The notes: generated from the letters alone by a model not told the origin. Shown: positions 19,101-29,332, numbered from the stretch's first letter. The stretch is DNA of 39,156 nt from Linderina pennispora (GCF_002104995.1 NW_024468330.1:1-39156), one strand, 5' to 3'. Made by a program: numbers and translations.

Positions 19101-20288
19101 CAGCAATGACCGTCGCCCGGTTGACGATTTTCTCCTCCATGCTGTTTTGCGCAGCCTTCAGGACTCCGATTTCCGCAACCGTCTCATCGATTTGTGCCCG
19201 GAGCTCCTGGGCCATGCACGAGAGCTCGTCGCATTCCTTACGCTTCCTTGTGACGTCTGAATCCCTTGACTCGATACTGCGCTCGATATCTGCCCGCGTT
19301 GCGCCAAGCTCGCTGTCTGAGATCTCCATCACTTCCGTGTTAGCAGCTGTCTCCTTGTAGCTGCTGACCTTTTGCTTCAGGCCCATCTCCAGCGCCTCGA
19401 TCTTGGAGCGCAGACTCATAAACTCTTGGATCTGCTCCGCCAGCGCCTCGATCTGCGCTGTGACCTCTTTCTCCTGGTCATAGATTCTCTGGATCCGTGT
19501 GCGGTATTCGTGGATATCTGCTGTAGATCTCTCGTACTCGCCACGCACGCTTACAGACTTTATCTTCTTCGCCTCCACGCTCTTGAGCTCGGTCTGGCTG
19601 ACACGGAGATTGTCCTTCTGGTCCTTGCGAATGGTCTTGATTGAGTCCAGTGCCTTGGTGTAGCGCGTGGCAGCAAAAATCTCATCAAACTTCTTTTTCA
19701 GGACTGACGGCTCAGACAACGGCCAGTTGCTCTCTTCCTGGTGGCAGAAAATGACGCTCTCCAGCACCGCCTTAGAGACACCCATCTGTGCTGGCATCAT
19801 GGCATCCAGGTCCGCACACCGGCTGCTGATGCTAACCTTGTCCTCGGTCGGGGTCGCATCGAAGGAGAGAGCGCCCTCTAATGTACGCTGCGAGACTGTC
19901 ACTTTCTTTTGCGTCAACAGCATCGAGCGCACACACGTCATTGAGCGCTGTGTCACATTATAGAACCGTAGCTTGACCTGCGCCTTGACCTCGTTCTCGC
20001 CAGCCAGCTACCAGTGGGACGCAGTTAGTAGTCACAAAAGGCAGGCTTTGGCACAACAACTCATGCATTGCTCTAGCTCACCTTTGGGTCATGGATGAAC
20101 GCGCCTCCCTTGCTGTTTGGTGGTAACTCGCCGGTGGTGGCATATTTCAGACTCTCGATAACTGTGGTCTTGCCGCACCCGTTCTGGCCGACAATAATCG
20201 TCAGCGGCGTGTAGAACTCGATGATGTCCTGGTTCTGCGGGTCAAACGACCGAATCCCTTGAATTAGCAGCTTTCGAAGCACCGACAT
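16111..20288 (-). CDS. RAD50: DNA repair ATPase RAD50 (MRN/MRX complex), frame-broken
   Basis: SMC-like ATPase that with Mre11 and Nbs1/Xrs2 tethers and processes DNA double-strand breaks. Exon 1 (20288-20082) has Walker [13 protein letters not shown] (residues 34-45). A 74-nt intron (20081-20008) leads to exon 2. Then [13 protein letters not shown], long coiled coils, the zinc hook CPVCHRGW at about residue 680, returning coiled coils with an acidic low-complexity stretch, signature [12 protein letters not shown], Walker [13 protein letters not shown] and the H-loop VITHDE. Total about 1,350 residues, normal for the family. The frame breaks by +1 near 17192-17195, 16687-16691 and 16640-16642, all homopolymers. 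Between the last two, a short third-frame segment reads [16 protein letters not shown], which is conserved Rad50, so these are single-base insertions, not introns. A GTACAG...CTAACAG segment (17150-17186, 37 nt) could alternatively explain the first. Confidence 0.96.
20008..20081 (-). other. intron 1 of RAD50
   Basis: 74-nt phase-0 intron: donor GTGAGC (20081-20076), branch-like CTACTAAC about 25 nt before the acceptor ggtag. Splicing joins ...HDPK to [13 protein letters not shown], continuous Rad50 sequence. Confidence 0.9.
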
Positions 20289-20507
20289 TGTGTGAAATTA
20301 GAAGAACAGTTGTGAAGGTAAAGCAAGTGTCAACAAACCAGCTTCGAAATGCAGTGCCTTTTTTCTCGCCCAAACCGAAATCAAAATCAGCAAACTTCCA
20401 TAACCTGGCTGCGGAGCCAGTTGCGCCGCTCCGCCAGAGAGAAACCCAAGCATGTTTTTTAACACGAAAATTTTTCCTCACCCTTTTCCGCGATTTTTTC
20501 AGATACC
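20289..20507. promoter_or_regulatory. shared divergent promoter RAD50 / NOPCHAP1-like
   Basis: 219 bp between two start codons facing outward, so it must hold both promoters. A T-rich tract precedes the NOPCHAP1-like ATG. No specific factor site was recognised. Confidence 0.6.
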
Positions 20508-21056
20508 ATGGGCAAGGACAAATCGAAGGCTACGACCAGCAACTGCTTGCTAGACATACCCGATGGCGACAGCGACAGCGCGCCTCCCAGCCCACAACTA
20601 GCTCTTGGCTCCGGTGTGGGAGCCAAACCCGCAAAGAATGAGGAGCGCAAGACATTCCGTGTCCAGCCACCCTCTGATCTGCTCTCGCGGTTGCAAGAGT
20701 TCCTGCCGCAGATTGCTGTCGCCAATCAGAAGCTTGAGGAAACAGCTGCTGAGGATCCCGACAAGGTCAACATTGAGAACATCGGCGAGGACGAACCACA
20801 GTACATTGAGATGGACTTGGGATTGGGCGTGTTTGATATGAAGCCAAAGAAAAAGGATGGCAAGAGCGATATTCATATTGGCACACAGCGGTCTTCAGAC
20901 GACAGCGATAGCGAGGATGGCGAAGGCGTGCCCAGCCGGTTGTTCGGATCGAAGGTGGTTATTGATCCGTCGTCGATATTGCACGGAAAGGGCCCCAAGC
21001 CCAACATCGAGGTCCTAGGGGAGGAGGGTGGGTCCGAATCCGAGATGGATGAGTAG
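20508..21056 (+). CDS. NOPCHAP1-like (C12orf45/DUF4598) snoRNP assembly chaperone
   Basis: Acidic 182-residue protein. The central segment matches the DUF4598/C12orf45 pattern: LLSRLQEFLPQIAVANQKLE (about residues 58-77), then KVNIENIGED, then YIEMDLGLGVFDM, followed by a Ser/Asp/Glu-rich tail and a final PNIEVLGEE. In human cells NOPCHAP1 links NOP58 to the R2TP AAA+ machinery in box C/D snoRNP assembly; the same role here is inferred. The start at 20508 (gataccATGGGC) has good context. Single exon, intact. Divergent from RAD50 across 219 bp. Confidence 0.75.
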   Translation: MGKDKSKATTSNCLLDIPDGDSDSAPPSPQLALGSGVGAKPAKNEERKTFRVQPPSDLLSRLQEFLPQIAVANQKLEETAAEDPDKVNIENIGEDEPQYIEMDLGLGVFDMKPKKKDGKSDIHIGTQRSSDDSDSEDGEGVPSRLFGSKVVIDPSSILHGKGPKPNIEVLGEEGGSESEMDE

Positions 21057-21573
21057 ACCGCGTATCCAGAATGTTTATATAGAGCAAATATATAACCAGG
21101 AATATACATCAGATCCTCAGACGTTCTTCATATCACCATCAGCCAGTTCCTCGGGATGAAGTGGGCGGATACTACATTACCGTTCAGATTGATCCTGGCC
21201 CCTAGAAATTGGGGCTGTAAATGCAGAAAGGATGGTGTGAGCTCCTGTGCTCATTGCCAGCGGGAAATGTGCAAGAAAGCTCTGAAAATTCTATTAGTCT
21301 CATCATTCTAGCTGCTTCCCATCCCTTCCTGGCACTACACCACGCCTGCACAAGATGGTGGCGGTGGCATTTGAATCAGCTCCCACAGTAAGATATATAT
21401 AGCACATTCAACTCCTATCCACAATTGCCTCTATGTGTGAGAAATCACAGACCTGCTTATTGTCTATATCCTTTAGGGAGACACGGAAGGCAGACATGCG
21501 GAGCTGCAACCAACACTTTTTCTCCACCCTTCTGTCCATCTAGTCAGCTATTGCTTGAATATTTTGCTCTACC
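21057..21573. other. intergenic, no gene seen
   Basis: About 517 bp holding the NOPCHAP1-like 3' end and the SDR promoter. A tatatata-type tract lies at 21391-21402. No other feature supported. Confidence 0.5.
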
Positions 21574-22332
21574 ATGACCTCAAGCCAAGTCATCATCGTC
21601 ACCGGCGTTTCGCGTGGAATTGGCAAGGCAGTCGTCCTTCATCTTCTGTCCAAGGATGTATCCGTTGTTGGCGTAGAACTCAATGAAGACGGTCTGCAGA
21701 AGCTCACCAGCGAGATTGACCGGCTTTCATTTTCTGCAAAGTTTGTTCCAGTGCTTGGCGATGTCACTGACGAGGAAGTGCAGCAGCTTGCTGTCGACAA
21801 GGCCATTGCAAGCGGCACGCTAGTCGCCTTGGTCAACAGTGCTGGTATGGTACAGCCAACTGGATCCATTGTGAATGTCTCACTGACGGCTTTCGAATCC
21901 CAGCTGCGGCTCAACGTCGTAGCCCCGCTCGCATTGATTCAGAAGACGCTTCCTCACTTGCGCTCTGTCAATGGACGCATAATCAATATCACGTCGAATG
22001 CGTGTATGCTTCCGGTCATCAACCATGCAACGTACGGTGCAACAAAGGCAGCACTCAACTACATTACCTCTGTGCTGGCAGTTGAAGAGCCTGATATCAC
22101 TACAGTTGCGCTCCACCCCGGCGTTGTCGATACCCCTCTGTTTGCTGCTATGCAAGACGAGTTTAAGGAGGTAGGGCCAAGCGCCAGGGAGTTTTCAGAT
22201 TTCCTTGACGCAAAGAAAATCGGACCTGAAGTTCCAGGAAAAATTATTGGGAATCTGGCTCTATATGCTGAGCACTCACTATCGGGCAAGTATATTTTGC
22301 ACGGCATTGATGACCTTGCAAAGTACATGTAG
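21574..22332 (+). CDS. short-chain dehydrogenase/reductase (Irc24/YIR035C-like)
   Basis: 252-residue classical SDR with NAD(P)H-binding TGVSRGIGKAV near the N-terminus (about residues 11-21), the NSAG motif in LVNSAGMVQP, catalytic Ser in INITSNACM, and YGATKAALN (YxxxK). The C-terminal pattern ALHPGVVDTPLF and LSGKYI.. follows the yeast benzil reductase Irc24 and YIR035C arrangement, which reduce carbonyl compounds; the real substrate is unknown. Single exon, cytosolic, with a good start (accATGACC). Intact. Confidence 0.9.
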   Translation: MTSSQVIIVTGVSRGIGKAVVLHLLSKDVSVVGVELNEDGLQKLTSEIDRLSFSAKFVPVLGDVTDEEVQQLAVDKAIASGTLVALVNSAGMVQPTGSIVNVSLTAFESQLRLNVVAPLALIQKTLPHLRSVNGRIINITSNACMLPVINHATYGATKAALNYITSVLAVEEPDITTVALHPGVVDTPLFAAMQDEFKEVGPSAREFSDFLDAKKIGPEVPGKIIGNLALYAEHSLSGKYILHGIDDLAKYM

Positions 22333-22965
22333 CTCATGTTTCTAAACACTGGATTAATATATCAAGAGATGGTCACTCCAATTCTCAGCATGTTCTCATA
22401 TAAGCCATCTACAAGCTGTAACAGGTGTGCGATGCCCATTTTATATTGAGCCTGCAACACCGTCTTTGAGAAACTTTCAATTATTCGATACTCCAAGACC
22501 CCTTGCATTTGGCATGAATGCCATTGAACCCACTAATCATGCTGCTCATCAGCAAATGTGTGATCAGGTCATGTGAGTGCTTGGGTTTAAGCGAGTTGCC
22601 GCCGATGGCGATGTAATTAATTACATGTGCACCCGTCGATGCAAAGGCACAGCCTACTAGCGGATATTGGTTTGCAGCAACACCCACCCTTCTTTGACTC
22701 CATCATCCTCCATTCTGCTGCTCCTGTGCCGAGATACATTCACATCGCTGTCCCTAGTTTGGACCAGTAATATACCAACGTCATGATCAAGCAATTTGTG
22801 GATTGGCTGATCAGTTACATCATCAGTGTCTTAGAGCGCGGACGTGGCTGGCTTTTCACGCAAGACAGCAGAGAGCGCGAGAGCCTGCTTCCGCAACACA
22901 GTCCTCCTTTGGAAAACAGACTTTTACAACACACTTCATTTGCACCTAAAACAAGCTACCAAGCC
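22333..22965. promoter_or_regulatory. RPT3 upstream region
   Basis: About 630 bp between the SDR stop and the preferred RPT3 start. It contains a perfect 16-nt palindrome, ATGTAATTAATTACAT, at 22611-22626, a possible dimeric factor site. No exact Rpn4 PACE element (GGTGGCAAA) was found. The last 183 bp (from an ATG at 22783) stay in frame with RPT3 and could be translated. Confidence 0.4.
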
Positions 22966-24210
22966 ATGGAGGAAATTGGAATTCGCCCCGTTGAGGTTGC
23001 GCCTGGAATCAAGGACCTGGGCGTGTCGCTGATTAGGCCCGAGCTGCTTGGCGACCTGGACGAAACGGACCTGTACCTGCGCCAGAAGCGCCTTGAGCGG
23101 CATTTGGAGCTGTTGGAGCTGCAGGAGGAGTATATCAAGGACGAGCAGAAGAACCTGAAGCGTGAGCTGGTGCGTGCGCAGGAGGAAGTCAAGCGCATCC
23201 GCGCAGTGCCGCTGGTGCTGGGCCAGTTCATGGAGCCGATTGACCGCGACACGGGTATCGTCACGTCGACGGCGGGCTCAAACAACCTGGTGCGCATACT
23301 GTCGACCATCGACCGCGAGCTATTGAAGCCTAACACGTCGATTGCGCTGCACAGGCATTCGAACGCTGTGGTCGAGGTTCTGCCTCCCGAGGCCGACTCG
23401 AGCGTTGCTCTGCTGGACGCCAACGAGCGGCCGGATGTGACGTATGCCGATATCGGTGGCCTGGATATGCAGAAGCAGGAGATCCGCGAGGCGGTGGAGC
23501 TGCCGCTGACGCACTTTGACCTGTACAGACAGATTGGTATTGACCCACCGCGCGGTGTGCTGCTGTATGGGCCGCCGGGAACGGGAAAGACCATGCTTGT
23601 CAAGGCTGTTGCACACCACACCACCGCTGCTTTCATCCGTGTCAACGGCTCGGAGTTTGTGCAAAAGTACCTTGGCGAGGGACCGCGCATGGTGCGCGAT
23701 GTGTTCCGTCTGGCGCGCGAGAACTCGCCGGCAATCATCTTCATTGACGAGATCGACGCGGTGGCGACCAAGCGCTTCGATGCGCAGACGGGCGCTGATC
23801 GTGAGGTGCAGCGCATTCTTCTTGAGCTGCTCAACCAGATGGATGGTTTCGACCAGACGTCCAACGTCAAGGTCATCATGGCCACCAACCGTGCCGACAC
23901 GCTCGACCCGGCCCTGCTGCGCCCTGGTCGCCTGGACCGCAAGATCGAGTTCCCGACGCCTGACCGCCGTCAGAAGCGCCTGATTTTCCAGACAATCACA
24001 TCAAAGATGAACCTGTCGGAGGAGGTCGACCTCGAGGATTTCGTGTCGCGTCCCGACAAGCTCAGCGGCGCCGAGATTGCTGCCATCTGCCAGGAGGCCG
24101 GCATGCAGGCAGTGCGCAAGAACCGCTACGTCATCCTCCCCAGCGACATTGAAACCGGCTACAAGTCTAATGTCAGCAAGCAGAACACCGACCTCGAGTT
24201 CTACCATTAG
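22966..24210 (+). CDS. RPT3: 26S proteasome regulatory ATPase Rpt3/PSMC4
   Basis: AAA+ subunit of the proteasome 19S base, which unfolds and threads ubiquitinated substrates. From the ATG at 22966 (MEEIGI, matching yeast MEELGI) the protein has 414 residues, close to 418-428 in other species. An N-terminal coiled coil (about 35-80) is followed by the OB domain ([13 protein letters not shown]), [20 protein letters not shown], Walker A GPPGTGKT (202-209), Walker B IIFIDEID (257-264) and the arginine-finger segment [14 protein letters not shown]. The C-terminus is EFYH, a hydrophobic-Tyr-X tail that docks into the 20S ring. An in-frame ATG at 22783 would add 61 residues with a hydrophobic start; this is not typical for Rpt3. 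It ends 35 bp from PRP31. Confidence 0.97.
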   Translation: MEEIGIRPVEVAPGIKDLGVSLIRPELLGDLDETDLYLRQKRLERHLELLELQEEYIKDEQKNLKRELVRAQEEVKRIRAVPLVLGQFMEPIDRDTGIVTSTAGSNNLVRILSTIDRELLKPNTSIALHRHSNAVVEVLPPEADSSVALLDANERPDVTYADIGGLDMQKQEIREAVELPLTHFDLYRQIGIDPPRGVLLYGPPGTGKTMLVKAVAHHTTAAFIRVNGSEFVQKYLGEGPRMVRDVFRLARENSPAIIFIDEIDAVATKRFDAQTGADREVQRILLELLNQMDGFDQTSNVKVIMATNRADTLDPALLRPGRLDRKIEFPTPDRRQKRLIFQTITSKMNLSEEVDLEDFVSRPDKLSGAEIAAICQEAGMQAVRKNRYVILPSDIETGYKSNVSKQNTDLEFYH

Positions 24211-24231
24211 AAACGCCTCCGAAATGGATGG

Positions 24232-24246
24232 AATAAATCTTTTATT
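24232..24246. promoter_or_regulatory. back-to-back poly(A) signals, RPT3/PRP31
   Basis: AATAAA for RPT3 on the plus strand (24232-24237) and AATAAA for PRP31 on the minus strand (24246-24241, touching its stop codon) sit within 15 bp, so the two transcripts must overlap at their 3' ends. Confidence 0.55.
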
Positions 24247-25685
24247 TACTTGGACTCTTTCTTTCCCATGAACGGCGTGCTGGATGCAAAGTACTTGTCG
24301 TTGGCCAGCCGCTGCCGCTTCTGCCGATGCTCTACCGCAGCTTGCGGGTTGGCCAGCTCGAAGCCCTGCACCGGCGTGAACGCCAGCGACGCGATACCCG
24401 ACGTACCAGCACCCGACGGTGCCTTCATGTACTTTTCGTACTTTTTCGCGACCTTGGCCTTGGCCTTGTTGTTCATCTGCGTTCCACGCACCTGGCCAAC
24501 CATCTTGTTCATCATGCCTAGCCCCTCCATCTCGTCCATCACGACGACCTCCTCCTGGGGCGCACCAAACTGCAGCCGATCCCTCTGCTTGCGCAGCTCC
24601 GACATCTGGAACGGCTCCTTCATCTTCCGCACCTTCCTTCCAGCCCTGCGCTTCTTTGGTGCATCGTCTGGCTTCGGCAACGGCTTGACGCTGTTGTTTG
24701 GCGCTGCTTCCAAGAGCTTTGCCACCTGGGCATCCAGGTCTGTGCGGAACTTTTTGCCCAGTGCGCCGTCAGCCGACTCGTGCTGAGCGTCAACACGTGC
24801 TGCCAGGGCACATTTGGCCGAGACCTTACGCATCATCTTGTGCCGGAAATCCTCGGGCACTGAACGCACTACATCAGAGTAGAACACGATGCCGACATGC
24901 TTCTGCGTGGTAATGGCAGATAGCCCCAGCCCAGCGCTCTGCGTCTTTCCCAGAACCTGGATGTTACATGATGGGATCTTGCTCAATGCCGTCAGTCCGC
25001 CAGCCTCAGCAATTAGCTTGGCTGCGGTCGACGAGCCAACCACTGCGGTGAGGTTGGGTGCAATCAACGGCATGCGCGACTCGATGAAGCTGATGATTTG
25101 ATTCAGGGCGTCCTGCATCCTGAGCAGACAGTCGCAGGCATCGAGGATGTGCTGCAGCTCATCGTTGTCGAGTACCCTGCCAGTGGTTGTTGATCCTGTG
25201 ACTGTGACGACCATGCGGATGGCATTGGGCAAAATGTTCTCCAGGTCGACTTTTGTGATGTCTGTGGCAGCGCCAATCGCCTTGACTGTGCGCGTATAGT
25301 CGATCGGGTTGCGTACTAGCGTCTCGAGCTCCGGGAACCGCTGCTTGTAGTGGTCTAAAATATACCTGTGCATGTCGACCATTTCGTTGGCAATCTCGGT
25401 CGTGTGCTTGTTTGCTGCCACCATGAGAAGGTAGTCGGGGTCGTCCTCGATCCGGCCTTCGACCTTTTTATCTGCAGCTGCAACCTCTAGTGACGCCTGA
25501 ATATTGGCCAGCAGGGTCTGCAGTTCGTGGCTGGAGCTAATCGGGGCGATGTCCTGAAGGCTGTTGGATTTTGTTGCTGTGCTTGTCTCAGTTGCTTCAT
25601 TGCCGTTTGAATGCATTGACTCGTTGTCGCTAAAGTCGCCACCCAGCTCGTCAAGTTCTGCCAAGAGATCATCGTCGAAGGCCAT
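24246..25685 (-). CDS. PRP31: U4/U6-U5 snRNP splicing factor Prp31
   Basis: 479-residue protein that binds the 15.5K-U4 snRNA complex and bridges U4/U6 to U5 in the tri-snRNP. An acidic N-terminus is followed by NOSIC (around 80-135), then the Nop domain with SRMPLIAPNLTAVVGSSTAA and KLIAEAGGLTALSKIPSCNI, then ALAARVDAQHES. The Prp31-specific C-terminal part has KKRRAGRKVRKMKEPF, QRDRLQFG and SLAFTPVQGFELANPQA. Length is close to the 494-499 of yeast and human. Single exon, intact. Ending 35 bp from RPT3, tail to tail. Confidence 0.97.
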   Translation of the reverse strand: MAFDDDLLAELDELGGDFSDNESMHSNGNEATETSTATKSNSLQDIAPISSSHELQTLLANIQASLEVAAADKKVEGRIEDDPDYLLMVAANKHTTEIANEMVDMHRYILDHYKQRFPELETLVRNPIDYTRTVKAIGAATDITKVDLENILPNAIRMVVTVTGSTTTGRVLDNDELQHILDACDCLLRMQDALNQIISFIESRMPLIAPNLTAVVGSSTAAKLIAEAGGLTALSKIPSCNIQVLGKTQSAGLGLSAITTQKHVGIVFYSDVVRSVPEDFRHKMMRKVSAKCALAARVDAQHESADGALGKKFRTDLDAQVAKLLEAAPNNSVKPLPKPDDAPKKRRAGRKVRKMKEPFQMSELRKQRDRLQFGAPQEEVVVMDEMEGLGMMNKMVGQVRGTQMNNKAKAKVAKKYEKYMKAPSGAGTSGIASLAFTPVQGFELANPQAAVEHRQKRQRLANDKYFASSTPFMGKKESK

Positions 25686-26538
25686 TGCGCGTGTCTGTAA
25701 TTGCTCGGAATAGTTGTGGTGCGAAAGAAAGGCGTGCTTACGAACGCGCAGCTTGGCCAGTCAACACTGTAGAAAATATACATTTGCCAATTATCCATCT
25801 GCTTGTGGTACGCAATCATGTGAGCAAATTGCGTGAACTTTGCACCATGTACCGCAGCATAAACAAGATATGCTGGTTTCCAGTTATTAGTATGCTGCTT
25901 TTGATGTCTGGAGAACCATGTTGCGCTATGGAACTGAAGGGAAGAATGGAAAGGAAAAGACAAAGGTTCTTGGCATATACCTATCCGGGCCAGGGCCCAC
26001 CGCATTGTTGGTTCGATGCAAGATGTGCCGCCTAACCAGGCGCAGCCATACACCATATGTCCACACCCCCTTCCCTTCTGTTCTTCTCTCCTGTCCTTTA
26101 GGCAAATATATTCCAAACCTCCAAACGCCCATATACCCATCAACAAAATCCAACAAGCTGAATATAACATTGTGGCAAAGGGAACTAAGGCTACAATAAA
26201 TTTCAAAGCTACACTGAAGTTTTCTTCAAAAAAGTTGGTCCTTCGCCACAAACAGCCAGGCCAGGAACCCGCAGAAACAGCAAGCTGGGGGAATGATCGC
26301 CATGCACATAGGAATAGCAGTTCCAAAGGATGGCTGGGGAATGCAAATACCTGTACCTATTTCTAATGATAGGTAAGTATAAAGTCCACTGAGTCTAAAG
26401 AAATGCATGGGCTCCTCCTCTTGACAACATTTGTCTTCAATTCCAATCCTCCTTTTCTATATCTCTTGAAACATCTGAATTTTTCACCCTTTTGAGCTTT
26501 AACATTTTTCCATTTCAAATATCACTTGTTGTCCTCTC
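25686..26538. other. intergenic between PRP31 and F-box-like gene
   Basis: About 850 bp containing both divergent promoters. Open frames across it on both strands have no recognisable domain. No tRNA or repeat was seen. Confidence 0.45.
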
Positions 26539-28190
26539 ATGCAGCCAGCCATTCAGCACCCTCTTTTGCTCATCCTAGAGCGTATAATCATTTATCTTTC
26601 ACCCGAGTTTCCCCTTGAGTGGCGTGACAAGGAGGATGCATATGAGATTATTAGGCCTATAACGCATGTTTGCCAGTCATGGCGGCACATATCCCTCTGT
26701 CATACATTCCAGCATGCCTATGTGGGGACCCAAACTAGACCAGCTCTCAAACTGGCTCATACCCTTAACGTTTGTGACAAGATCAAGGGAGTCACAATAA
26801 GACTTCAGACGAACAGCATATTCCATTCTCCAGGACTTGCTCTGTTAAAGAGGCACATACCGAACGGCCATACCTTAGCGAATGTTACAAATCTCACCTT
26901 CATCTTTTTTGGAAGCTCTTACAAGGTAAACAATCCATTGGCTGGCCTGTATTCTCGTGAATTCTGTGACGAAATTTTTCGCATATTTCCATCTATCACG
27001 CATATTGGAGTGAAACAATCCTGGGAAACCGCAACAACGGATCCTCCATCTTATTTGCACAATATTTTACAACGTCTATTAGATGGAAGGACCGCAATTA
27101 CAACCGACGAGTATTGTCTGAGCGATGTTCTTCCATTCCCACCAAATGCAGCTCCATTACAGAGCTTAGACATCAATTCGGTTTATAAGTCAAGGTCAGT
27201 TTACGCTCTTGTGCGCAAAACACAATCCTTGCTATGTCTACGCCTAGAACTGACTGTATCCAGTGAGTTCAGACATGTCGCGATCTGCAGCGATGGTGCA
27301 ACTGCCATATATCCCCAGCTTCACATGCTTCATATAAGTACCAGTCTACAGTACCAGAATTCGACCTTGGACCTTGTTTTGACTGATGGAGCGCTGTTCT
27401 CTGCGCTCAAAACTTTGGTATTTTATGGTTTGAATCCATTTGAAGACAGCACCCTTCTGCGTGGACCCGAGGACTCGCTGACACTATTGGACATGTACAT
27501 ATCAAATAGTACCATCAATACTTTCTGCCGGTTCAACTTGCTGGACAAGGGACGGTTTACAACGCTGGAATATCTGAAACTTCACGCCCAATTTCCAGGG
27601 TCAAACAGGATTACTACTGATCGTACTTCTCTCATACTTGGTGCTTTCCACCGGACGCAAGTGATCAAGCTCAGCAATGGGTTTGCTTTTGGCTACTCCA
27701 CTCTTCAGCCGCACATTAGCATCATTGCTCCAAACCTCCGGGTCCTGATCGCACCACAGTTGAGATGCACTCACAAGGAGCTTCTTCAGTTGATTGAGTC
27801 TCTTCCATTCATCGAGGGCCTTTTAGTGTCATGTATTACTGACGGTAAGGATTTATCCCGCTCAGATCTCAGGGGAATATGATCCTCCACTCGGCGTGCT
27901 GCTCATTTGGGCACTGGCAGCAACTAGGAGTTTGGAGCTACTTTCTATTTCATGGTCATTATACCCTTTCCCAGATATTCCACAATGTACTGATAGTCAA
28001 AGGTGACCAAGTGGATAGAGAATATTGGGCATCTGCTTTATTCCACCAGCTGGCATCGCTATTTATGTACGGAAATATAGATGAGAGCGCAATAGCCGTT
28101 TGCTTTGTATATTGTGAACCGCTGCAGCGGAACTTGAGAGCACTGAGCGGACTATGGCCAGGCATCGGTGGCCGTATAACCCACATTTGA
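26539..28190 (+). CDS. F-box/LRR-like protein (frame-broken), lineage-expanded family
   Basis: The first 447 residues (26539-27882) start with an F-box-like segment (HPLLLILERIIIYLSPEF ... VCQSWRHISL), then irregular leucine-rich units such as LQSLDINSVY, CLRLELTV and LHMLHIST. This layout fits a substrate receptor of an SCF ubiquitin ligase and resembles the many divergent F-box-like genes of Kickxellales. The frame breaks by +1 near 27872-27875 (G4), then again near 27964-27966 (C run). Correcting both continues as EYDPPLGVLLIWALAATRS, then WASALFHQLASLF, ending GIGGRITHI at 28190, about 545 residues. At the first break a 28-nt GTAAGG...CTCAG segment (27845-27872) would also restore frame, but is very short for an intron. 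AT-rich codon use differs from the housekeeping neighbours. Confidence 0.55.
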
Positions 28191-28768
28191 TGCCTGCCTG
28201 TGTAGCCGCTGCGGCTTTCTGGCGATCCAAGAACCAGATTTGGCTCCAACGATTGCTAGCTTTCTGAATCTTATCGTTGTGTGCCAAGCGAAAGGTGGAC
28301 TAGCCGCCGCCTGGCATGCAAATGGATGCCACTTCACTTTGCTCTAGCTGCACCTATTTTTGTTTCAATGCATTACGTAGTAGAGGGTCGCTCGGAGAAC
28401 AAAACACTTCAGCCAACCTCCATTCTCAGAGTATGTGCGAGTAACGGGGAGCACTGCAGCCTCGATCTATGCTGGAGAAATCATTAGGGTTGTCATACAT
28501 GGAAATCAGCGCGCTGCCGTGATTCACCTTGGGTTGTCAGCATGCCGTGGGGTCTGATGTTCTTGCATGTTCTAAAATAAAAGGCTGTCAAGCCTCTAGA
28601 CATCGTAGTGCAAGCTATTCCTGGACCAGTCCTGCGCAGCGAACACAGAATCCCTGGCATAAAAGGGCTGCGATCTGGGACATGCTCCTCACATTCCAGC
28701 ATCACTACCAACAGATACATTCCAGCTTCGACACCAAAGGAACAACCAGCTTCTCCAAAGAATTCACA
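28191..28768. other. intergenic / promoter of secreted protein
   Basis: About 580 bp. A TATA-like box, cataaaaggg, at 28659-28668 lies about 100 bp before the downstream start codon. Nothing else supported. Confidence 0.45.
28659..28668 (+). promoter_or_regulatory. TATA-like box
   Basis: cataaaaggg, about 100 bp upstream of the secreted DNRLRE protein start. Position fits a core promoter of an inducible or abundant transcript. Confidence 0.3.
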
Positions 28769-29332
28769 ATGAAGGCCACCATCATCACCACGACTCTCCT
28801 CACCCTGACCGCGCCCTTCGCTGCTGCCGTCAACCCCAAGACCTACGGGCCAGTCGCTGCTTTCAAGGACTCCTGGATCTCAGTCGCCCCTATTGAGTCT
28901 GCCAAAACCCACGGCTCTGAGCCTGTGCTGAAGGCAAGCACCGAAAAGTTCGCACTCCTCGGGTTCACTCTTCCCTCGGAGGCTACGCAGGCACCCAACC
29001 GCCTTCTGAGCTGCGAGCTGACGCTGCCGCCATTCAACACTCCTGTCCCGCCCCTGAACATCACGCTCCAGGTCGCTGTCGCCAATACCTGGGACGAAGC
29101 CACGGTCAATGGCGACAACAGGCCAGGACTCTTGGGCGATGAGTTCACGTTCTACGTCGAGGACACGAAGCAGCCGATCAAGATCGATGCCACTGAGCAG
29201 TGCAGGATTGCGGCAGCCAAGGGAACCGGGTTCTCGCTTTTTGTGGGCAGTCCCAAGGCGCCGTACGAGTTCAAGTCGCGCGAGACTGGCATGGGTGCAA
29301 CGCTCGTCGCGACTGTCAGTAGCTGGGCGTGA
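28769..29332 (+). CDS. secreted DNRLRE-domain-like protein
   Basis: 187 residues from the ATG at 28769, preceded by ttcacaATG. The frame is open further upstream but that part lacks a signal sequence. A clear signal peptide (MKATIITTTLLTLTAPFAAA) is cut near AAA-VNP. The mature part has the layout of DNRLRE domains: DSWISVAP, a conserved KFALLGFTLPS strand, WDEATVNGD, a Gly-rich GFSLFVGSP, and the closing FKSRETGMGATLVATVSS. DNRLRE modules occur on secreted carbohydrate-active or surface proteins, and the single small domain suggests a binding rather than catalytic role. One N-glycosylation sequon (NIT). Function unproven. Confidence 0.65.
   Translation: MKATIITTTLLTLTAPFAAAVNPKTYGPVAAFKDSWISVAPIESAKTHGSEPVLKASTEKFALLGFTLPSEATQAPNRLLSCELTLPPFNTPVPPLNITLQVAVANTWDEATVNGDNRPGLLGDEFTFYVEDTKQPIKIDATEQCRIAAAKGTGFSLFVGSPKAPYEFKSRETGMGATLVATVSSWA

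Noticed and set aside
25991-26020. ggttcgatgc, possible tRNA B box
   Set aside because: No cloverleaf can be formed with the surrounding bases.
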